Assembly (NCBI GenBank): GCA_026770585.1
Contig: MU646381.1
Location: 363,316-382,122, forward strand
DNA length: 18,807 bases
Direction of reading: 5' to 3'
Origin: Baffinella frigidus
Lineage: Eukaryota > Cryptophyceae > Cryptomonadales > Baffinellaceae
In this document: in pieces, positions 7,701 through 16,700 of the stretch
Layout: the number at the start of each line of letters is the position of its first letter
How positions within the stretch are numbered: the stretch's first letter is position 1
Position numbers and translations under genes: made by a program
Notes under the pieces: model-generated
What the model was told of the DNA's origin: nothing
What the model saw: the letters and a program-made list of their open reading frames with translations, nothing else
The model's database searches: none

Positions 7701-10700
7701 ACCGGGGGAGCTTGAGGCGCGAAAGGTCCGTTTACGATAAAACCCCTTTACGATATAACCCGAAACCCGAAAACTGAAAACCGAAAACTGAAATCCGGAG
7801 AAGCGCCCCCCTCCTGTTCCGGTCCCCTCGCTGTGGGAGCTCGAAGCCCGAAAGGTCCGTTGACGACAAAAACATCTTGACGATATAACCCGAAAACCCG
7901 AAAACTGAAACCCGTAGAACCGCCCCCTACTGTTCCGGTCCTCTCGCCGGGGGGGCTTGAGGCGCAAAAGGTCCGTTAACAATAAACCCCTTAACGATAT
8001 GACCCGAAAACCAAAAACCGAAACTGAAAATCGGAAACTAAAATCCGGAGAAGCGCCCCCCCCTGTTCCCATCCCCTCGTCGGGGCAGCTCGAAGCCCGA
8101 AAGGTCCGTTAACGATCAACCCCTTAACGATATAACCCGAAACCCGAAACTGAGGCGCCGCCTGTGCCTGTCCTCCCCCTGGGTTTCGGGGTTTATAGGT
8201 TTAGGGTTTAGGGTTTAGGAACCCCAAACCAGTGTGGAGCTGAAAGCGGGGGCAAGGTCCTTCAACCCTGCCTGGACCCGAACCCCTGAATCCGAAGCCC
8301 ATTTCGTGTGTGAAACGCGCCTACCTACCCCCGATACAGGTGGCGAGACACGCAGAGGAGGGCGCTGCGGCGAGAGCTTACTTCGAGGACCTCGATAAAA
8401 CGGTACCGCCATTGCGCTCCAAAGTTGACGGATTTTCACTCCTGGCGGAACGCGGCCTCTTCTTAAATATTGGTTTTACGCTCGCGTCCAGGATTTGTAC
8501 GAGAGCTGGTCACGTTGCCACGGTTTGAGCGTTGGAACGTGACCAATTCCCATACAAATTCTCTAGAAGAGGTTTCACGCGCTGCTGCGAAAGCTTACTT
8601 CGAAGACCTCGACAAAACGGTACCGCCACGTCGCTGCAAAGTTGACGGATTTGTACCACAAAATCAGAATGTCAACTTGAGAATAGTCCGTCATCCGAGG
8701 ACCTCGACAAAACGGTAGCGTCATTGTCTTTGTATACGTTGTATACTTGGTGATATACGACTCTGGGTCGTTGTATACTTGGTGATATACGACTCTGGGT
8801 AGGTCCCTCGAGATTATCTTCTCTCTCGTGTGGCCCCAGCCCAACACTGAGTCTATCACGCTCCAAAGTTGACAGGTTTGTACCACAAAACCAGGATGTC
8901 AACTTGAGAATAGTCCGTTATCCGAGGACCTCGACAAAACGGTAGCGCCACGTACTCGTATATAGACGACCTCTTCTTGAGCCACGTACTCGTATATGTA
9001 CGACCCCTTCTTGATCTGCTCCCCACACAGTGGGCTTGGGGGGTTTCGTTGGGTCCGGAATTCCGGGTGTAACGTGACCAATTTGCATGAGAAACATCCT
9101 TAAAGTTAATTTTCTTCAGGCAAGTTGACTTTTGATGAAAGGTTCGTAGTCCACCGTGTGGCACGTCTGCCAACACCCCTCTGTTTCAGTCCGATTCGCT
9201 CTCACCAATCTGGTGACCCCGGGCTCTTTTCCGCCTCAAAGTTGACGGATTTGTACCAAAAAAACAGAATGTCGACTTGAGAATAGTTGGTCACCCCGTC
9301 TGAGGCAGAGCTAGCGAGGACCTTGGCAAAACGGTACAGCGATGTTACTCCCGTCACTTGATAGATTATGTCTCGGATTCTGGCTTGGCATTGGAGCCAT
9401 TTCGTACTTTTAGTGGTTTAAATGCCGGGATGTGTACCGGAAATTCTTGAGTTGGACGCGTTGGGCAATAGATTCATAGGTGACGCGATGAGATTGCACT
9501 CCAAAGTTGACGGATTGGCATCGCAATCCCCTAATGTCAACTTCCTGAGGGTAGTCTGACTTGGTCTCGCCAGTGTGGCGGGAGGCTCAGAAATTGACGG
9601 GGTTGTACCTCGGATGTCAACTTGAGAATAGTCGTCAACTTGAGGATGTCAACTTGAGAATAGTCGTCAACTTGAGAACAAACTGTCGCCCCGCCTGAGG
9701 CAGAGCGGGGTTTCGCATGTGTTCGCCACCAACATAATCAATAGAATGCCAAACGTCGACCCTGCTGGTACCAAACAATCCTAAACCCTAAACCCTAAAC
9801 CCTAAACCCTAAACCCTTAAACCCTAAACCCTAAACCCCAAACCCTAAACCCTAAACCCTAAACCCTAAACCCTAAACCCTAAACCCCAGAGCCTCCTAA
9901 ACCCAAAACCCCAAACCCCAAACCCCAAACCCTAAACCCTAAACCCTAAACCCTAAACCCTGAACCCCAAAACCCAAACCCTAAATCCTAAATCCCGAAC
10001 CCTAAACCAGTACTTCACGCAAGAAGAAATCGATGCGGACGAGAAGCTGCTGGGGTGGGTGGGAGGCCAGCAGCGCCGCAAATACAACACCGAGGCACGC
10101 CCCCCTCGATTCCCACCACGAAAGGCTGCGCGCCTCCTGTACAAAAGGTCCCTTACTGCTTACCACTCCTTGCTGGTTTACACGTGACCTTTTCTGAGAA
10201 CCTTTTCCAAGACCCGTTTCTCCACACCTTCGCGGGATGCGAAGGGGTTTCGTGAATAACCCATAAGCGGCAAGACATACGACACTACGGAAGGCAACCC
10301 GTAGGGACATAGGGGGGTTCTTACGGATAAGGTAATGGAAACTCGGGCATTTCCTGCCCGCACATCCCTTGGTGGCCCGCTGTGTGGACTAGCTAGGCGC
10401 CCTGCAGAAGATGGCAAACCTCAAGCCCCGTTCCCTCAACCCTGAACGCAGAACCCGAAACCCTGATCCCTGAACCCCTAAACCCGAAAAGCTAAACCCG
10501 AAAACAAGAGATGGGGGGATGCTTCGGAGCGCGGAGAGCGGCGTCTTGCAAGAACTCGACTCGTTTCCTAGCTCTGTCTCACTTTATTTGGGCAGGCCAA
10601 TTTGGAGAGACCAGGCGCTTCCCCGCTCCAAAGTTGACGGATGTGTGCGACACCGCCAGCACATCAACTAAATAATATTCAGCCGACCCGAAACCCGAAA

Positions 10701-13700
10701 CACCGAAAACAGGAGATGACGGGGTACTTCGAGGCGCGGAAAGCGGCGCAGGAGCTAGACGTGTTTCTCAAGAGCTCTCCCTACAAGGACCTTCCCGCAG
10801 GCTCCAAGGAGCTGTACTCCCCCCCACCCCAAAACCCAGAACCCAAACCGCCGAAACCCTAATCCGAAAAAATGAAAAATAAAACACAAATCCTCAAAAT
10901 CCCAAACCCCAAATCCCGAACCCCAAACCTCAAACCCCAAACCCCAAACCTCAAACCCCAAACTCAAACACTAACCCCTAAATCCTAAACCGTGGAGCGT
11001 ATTCTCTATTCTAAACCCTAAACCCCAAACCCCAATCCCAAACCCCGAACGCAGGGACGACTGGTTGGAAGAAGACGAGTGGAATGTGTACATCGATCGC
11101 AACGGCACCCGCCACCGGTATGTCATTAGCGGCCTTTTGTCTGTTCTTTCGTCCAGTGGAATTTGTACCAGGGAGGGGGGCGCTTTCGGGCGACGAATGG
11201 TACGAAAGGAAGGTTCTGCAACGGTGTGATAGACTGCAACGGCACCCGCCACCGGTAGCGCCTTAGCAGCCTTTTCGAACCCTAAACCCTGAGCCAATTT
11301 GTACCAGGGAGGGTTCCGGTTTCAGGCGACCCTCGTACAAACGGGACGTTGTGAAAGACCGCAACGGCACCCACCACCGGTATTTCCTTTGCGGCCTATT
11401 CACCTTTTTTTATTAGATTGGAATTAGTACCAGGAAGGGGGCCGTTTCTCGGCGGTCCCTGGTACAAACGGGGGGTTCCGGAACGTTGTAATAGCCCGCA
11501 ATGGCTCTGAACCCTACACCCTGATTGTCATCCCTAGACCCTAAACACTACGCCCTCAACCCTGAAACTAAAGCGCTCAACCCTAAGCCCTGAACCCGAA
11601 ACCCTGAACCCGAAGCCCGAAACTCCAAACTCCAAACCTCAAACTCCAAACCCCAAACTCCAAACTCCACACCCCAAACTCCAAACCCCAAACCCCAAAC
11701 TCCACACTCCAGACCCCAAACCCCAAACCCCAAACCCCAAACCCCAAACCCCAAATCCCAAACCAGGTGGGAGCCCGAGGACATGGTGGAAGGCTGGGAG
11801 GAGGAGGTCGACCCTAAGCCCTACACCCTAAACCCTAAACCCTAAACCTTAAACCCCAAACCCTAAACCCTAAACCCTAAACCCTAAACCCTAAACCCCA
11901 CACCCTAAACACTAACCCGTAAACCCTAAACCTTAAAGCCTAACATCCTAAACCACCTAAACCCTAACCCCCAAACAACTCCAAACCCTAAACCCTAAAT
12001 CCTAAACCCTAAACCCTAAACTCTAAACCCCAAACAACCCTAAACCCTAACCCCCAAACAACCCCCAAACCCCAAACGCCAAACCCTATACCCTGCACCA
12101 GGTGAAGGAATGGGAGAAGGAGGAGGGGGGCGCCTGGAAGCCGGTGCGCCCCCTCAACCCCAAACCCTAAACCCGAAAACTTAAACTCTGCTCTCAAATC
12201 TAAACCTTAAACCATCAACCCTAAACCCTGAACCCCAACCCCCAAACCCTACACCCAAACTTCAAGCCCCAACCCCCAAACCCCAAACCCTAACTCCCAA
12301 ACCCCAAGCCCCAAACCCCAAATCCCAAACCCCAACTCAAAAATCAGGAGCCAGAGGACTTACTTCCGACGACCGACCCTGACGAGGCGCTGGAATGGTA
12401 CACACCTCAAACCCTAAACCCTAAACCCTAAACCCTCAACCCTAAACCCTAAACCCTAAATCCTTAACCCTAGATTATAAAGCCTAAACCCTGAACTACT
12501 GGGCCCGAATCCCTAAAACCTAAAATATTGGGCCCGAAACCCTGAATCCTAAAAGATTGGTCCCCAAAACCTCAACGAGTGGGCCCGAAAGCCGAACCCT
12601 AAACCCTAAACCCTAACAGAGTGTGTCTGAAACCCCAAACCCCAAACCCCAAACCCCAAACCCCTAACCCCAAACCCCAAACCCCAAACCCCAAACCCTC
12701 GACTAGGGTGAACTAACCCTCGACCCGGATGGTGAACGAGGCGTGGGCGCTCCCGCGGGGGACCTTCTAGCTCTGCCTCAATTTTTTCTGGCTCGTCCTA
12801 CAGGCTTTCTATTCGCCCTTTTGTACTGGATTTCTGCTCTTAAATACTTGTAAGGACGAGCCAGAATAAAACTCAGGCAGAGCCAGACCTTGTGGGGGGG
12901 TGTCTGACACTCGCCTGGGGTCTGCAGGGTGAACAAAACGTCGACGCGGATGGTGAACGAGGCATGGGCGCTCCCGCGGCTCCCGCGGGGGACCTTGCGT
13001 GGGTGTGTCTAACACTTCTGCGGGTGTGTCTAACACTCGCGTGGGTGTGTCTAACACTCGCGTGGGTGTGTCCAACACTCGCGGGGGGGTGTCTGACACT
13101 CGCGTGGGGTCTGCAGGGTGAACAAAACGTCGACGCGGATGGTGAACGAGGCATGGGCGCTCCCGCGGGGGACGTTCCAAGACTACAAGACCCATTTCCA
13201 GGCACGCAATCAACCGCTTTGCTCTCCCGCAAGGCCTTTATTTCTGATTTTATTTACTTCGAATTTGATTTGTTAGGATTTGAATTATTTTGAAGCTACC
13301 CCGTTGGGGGACCTTCCAAGACTACAAACCCTATTTTCAGGCACGAACCGAGAGACAGTTGACTAACCCGGAGTGGTGTTGTACCGGGGCGGTGACTAAT
13401 CCCGGCAGGTTTGTACAGGGAAACCACTCGAGAATGCTGGAGGACCCTATTTACATATGGGGTTGTCAAAAATTGTACCTGCTGTAATTAGTCGACCGAA
13501 ACGCGAAGATTCGACTACTGTGTCGGATGGTGAACGAGGCGTGGGCGCTTCCGCGGGGGACCTACAAAGGCCGACTACAAGGCTTATTTTCTTGATCGCG
13601 ATCAACCACTTTAGTCCTACTCCTGCAAAGCCTTTACTCTAGATTTGTATTATTTCGCATTTGACATGTTTCAAATCCTCAGATCCTAAACCCCAAACTG

Positions 13701-16700
13701 CAAACCGCAGAAACGCAACGGAATGTTCGAGACACTAGCGATCCTAGCGTCTCGACCCAGACCAGCGACACCCTAATCCATCTCCCCCAAACCCCAACCT
13801 CCGAACCTTAAACCCCAAACCCCGAACCGCAGAAGCGGTTTCAACCGTAAAACCCAAAACCCTCAACCCCGCAGGAGCGGTTTAATCCCTGAACCTGAAC
13901 CCTAAACCCCAAACCCTAAACCCTCAACAGAAGCGGAATGGGACGTTCGAGACTCTGGCGATTCTGTATACCCAGATCAACGACACCTGTTTTCTCGACA
14001 TGCGCGAGGCCCAGGAAATCCAGGTGTTCTTAACCCCCTAATCCACCCGTTCTGGGTTTGGCCTTTAGGTTCAATGTTTCATGTGTGGCGTTCAGAGTTC
14101 AGGGTAGAGGGGTGGGTTCAGGATTGAGAGAGTAGGTGTCAGGGTGTGGGTCGAGCGTTGAGGGGTTCGAGACGCTGGCAATCCTCTACACGCAAATCAA
14201 CAACACGTGTTTTTTCGACATGCGCCAGGCCCAGGAAATCCAAGTGTGCCCCTCTCTTTTCGGGTTTAGGATTTGGTGGTCATGGTTCCAGGTTTGGGGG
14301 TTGAGGGTTGAGGGCTGAGGGTTGAATTGAGGTGCCCCCCCTCTCGCTGAAAGGGGTTAAGGTGTTGGTTGCGATCCGAGTTAACGCGTGTTTTCCCTAC
14401 GTTTTCTCTCGTGTTAGTGCAGGCCGGGGACGACCAAGCTATGATATAGGAATATGAGGCCTTCTTTATACCCTATTTCCTATACCCTAAACCGTAAAGT
14501 GGGTGTGTGAACGCAAGCTGGGGATGACGAAGCGATGATTTGGGAAACCTGAACCCCAAAACCCCAAACCCTCAACCCTAAACCGTGAACCCCAAACCCT
14601 AAACCCTAAACCCTAAACCCTAAACCCTAAACCCTAAACCCTAAACCCTAAACCCCAAACCCTAAACCCGGTGAATGCAGGCCGGGTGCGACGAAGCGAA
14701 GGAGTGGGCGTATGAGGCGTTGTTCGAAAACCAATAGATTTATACACTTTCTACAATGGATGTATAGACTATATAATTACATGTACAGTGAACCCTAAAC
14801 CCTTAACCCTAAAACCTAAAACCTAAACCCTAAACCCTAAACCCTGAACCCCAAACCCTGAACCCTAAACCCTAAACCCTAAACCCTGAACCCTAAACCC
14901 TAAACCCTAAACCCGGCGAATGCAGGCTGGGGATGATTAAGCGATGGCACGGGCATATGAGGCTTTCTGGGGGACCTACAATAAATGTATAGACTACCTA
15001 CCCACACAGCGGACTTCGAAGTTATTTTGAATAACCCATAAACGATCAGACCTAGGACCCTACGACATAGGGGGAGTTCCTACGGATCAGGTAACGGAAA
15101 GTCGGCCCGGTTTGGGCCGAAAATCCCTTCGTAGCCCGCTGTGTGGAATAGATGTATAGACTATATAATTACATTTCAAGTAAACCCTGAACCCTAAACC
15201 CTAAATGCGGCGAATGCAGGCCGGCGATATTCAAGCGATGATTTGGGCATATCAGGCGTTCTGGGGAAACTACAAAAGATTGATGTACTATATAATTACT
15301 GGGGAAACTACAAAAGATTCATATACTACATAATTACATGTACATAAAATCTTAAACCATAAAACCTAAATCCGAAACCCGAAACCCTACAACCTCAAAC
15401 CTAAACCCTATATCCTAAATCGGTGAATACAGGCCGGGGACCACGAAGCGATGGTTGTTAGCATACCCGGCATTGTATCCACCCCCACAACAGACGTACA
15501 GACTCTATAACTGCATATACAGTGAACCCTAACCCCGAAGCCCTAAACCAAAGCCCTTAACCCTGATATCTAAACCGTAAACCAGGCTGGGGATGACGAA
15601 GAGATGGTGTGGGCATATGTATGCCCACCGGCCTGCGTTCGCCGCATTTAGAGTTCAGGGTTCAAGGTTTACTCATGTAATAATACAGTCTATACATGTA
15701 TTTTAGGTCCCCCAGAACGCTTCATATGCCCAAATCATTTCTTGATTATCGCCGGCCTGATTATCGCCGGCCATCAAGAGATGGTGTGGGTATACGAGGC
15801 GTTCTAGTGGACCCTATAATAGATGTATGGACTACCTACAATACATGTATAGACTGTATAATTACATGTACAGTAAATCCTGAACCCTAAACCCTAAATG
15901 CGACGAACACACGCCGGCGATAATCAAGCGATGGTGTGGGCATGGAGGCGTTCTGGTGGACCCTACAATACATGTATAGACTACCTCCAATACATGTATA
16001 GACTGTACAATTACATAGACTGTATAATTACATGTGCAGAAAACCCGAAAACCGAAACCCGAAACCCGGAACCCTACACGCAGGCCGGCGACAATCAAGA
16101 GATGTTTTGGGCATATCAGGCGTTCTGGGGGACGTACCACGACAAGTTCATGGAGTTCAACTACGGACCCCGACATAGGTCTGTCAACTCGAGGCTAGCC
16201 ACACAGCGGGCTACGAAGGGCGTTTCGGCCCATTTTGGGCCGAGTTTCCGTTACCTTATCCGTAGGAACCTCCCTATGCCCTTACAGATTGCCTACCGTA
16301 GGGTCGTATGTCTTATCGCTTAGGGGTTATTCACGAAATCCCTTCGAAGTCTGCTGTGTGGCAATGGGGCCTTTTAAAACAGAGCGTCTTTTACAAGTGA
16401 AGGGGGGGGGGAAGGTGTGCAGTAATTTTCACACAACTGGGGGCGTTTGGTCACGTATCTGACAGAAATCTGTCAGATACGTGACCAAGCCCGCCCGTGA
16501 CTGGTACTAGATTTAACAACTTCACGTTTAAAATAGTCCCGTTTCTAGCCTCGAGTGGATGAGGCCTTCTGGGGAACCTACGGATGATTGACAAGTTTAT
16601 GGAGTTTAACTACGGGCCCCGACACAGGTTCGTGTGCTCTTCAACCCTAAACCCTAAATCCTGACTCACAAACCAGAAACCCCGAACCCCAAACCCCAAA

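Larger units (their letters stand above)
8697..9333 (+). pseudogene. Three 18-base remnants of the exon 4 end with donor
   Basis: GAGGACCTCGACAAAACG followed by GTAGCG at 8697-8714 and 8924-8941; GAGGACCTTGGCAAAACG followed by GTACAG at 9316-9333. The first two directly follow the right end of a GTTGAC-type element (AGAATAGTCCGT). Confidence 0.8.
8412..9710. mobile_element. Cluster of GTTGAC-type miniature elements in intron 4
   Basis: Core AAAGTTGACGGATTTGTACC, then a short spacer, then TGTCAACTTGAGAATAGTC. Members are near 8419, 8638, 8863, 9238 and 9503, with a tandem pair of right halves at 9617-9690. GTTGAC and GTCAAC make each core a loose inverted repeat. The members at 9238-9314 and about 9585-9705 run on into CTGAGGCAGAGC, linking this family to the CTAGCTCTG family. 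Confidence 0.78.
11515..12345 (-). repeat. CCCTAAA / CCCCAAA blocks of introns 7 to 9
   Basis: Telomere-type repeat fills 11515-11763, 11810-12090 and 12150-12340. Exons 8 and 9 are islands of about 40 bases within it. CCCCAAACTCCAAA variants dominate 11620-11760; exact CCCTAAA dominates 11825-12010. Confidence 0.95.
14423..15300 (+). pseudogene. Exon 13 copies a to e (five tandem exon-plus-intron copies)
   Basis: Starts: 14423 (TGG changed to TAG), 14518 (acceptor damaged to CAAG), 14681 (reads AGCDEAKEWAYEAL then stop), 14926 (TAA at codon 5), 15220 (reads AGDIQAMIWAYQAFWGNY). Each unit has GAATGCAG or a similar acceptor, the exon half, a TGTATAGACTATATAATTAC motif and a CCCTAAA block. None carries the second half of exon 13. 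Confidence 0.85.

Noticed and set aside
7344-8072. 242-codon minus-strand open frame
   Set aside because: It lies entirely across the exon 3 repeat array and reads a recurring FSGFRV / RGREQ pattern; its openness comes from repeat composition and there is no start or splice context.
7285-8180. CRISPR-like regularly spaced repeat
   Set aside because: The spacers are themselves repeats, the units are exon-derived, and the setting is eukaryotic.
10059-10187. Longer exon 5 continuing past GTGGGA
   Set aside because: The frame stays open to about 10187, but the sequence turns abruptly basic and low-complexity. It is kept only as an alternative to the short form.
16225-16262. Dinoflagellate spliced-leader-like string (CCCATTTTGGGCCGAG)
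   Set aside because: It only loosely resembles the known leader and is internal to the CCACACAGC-type element, recurring in its other copies.
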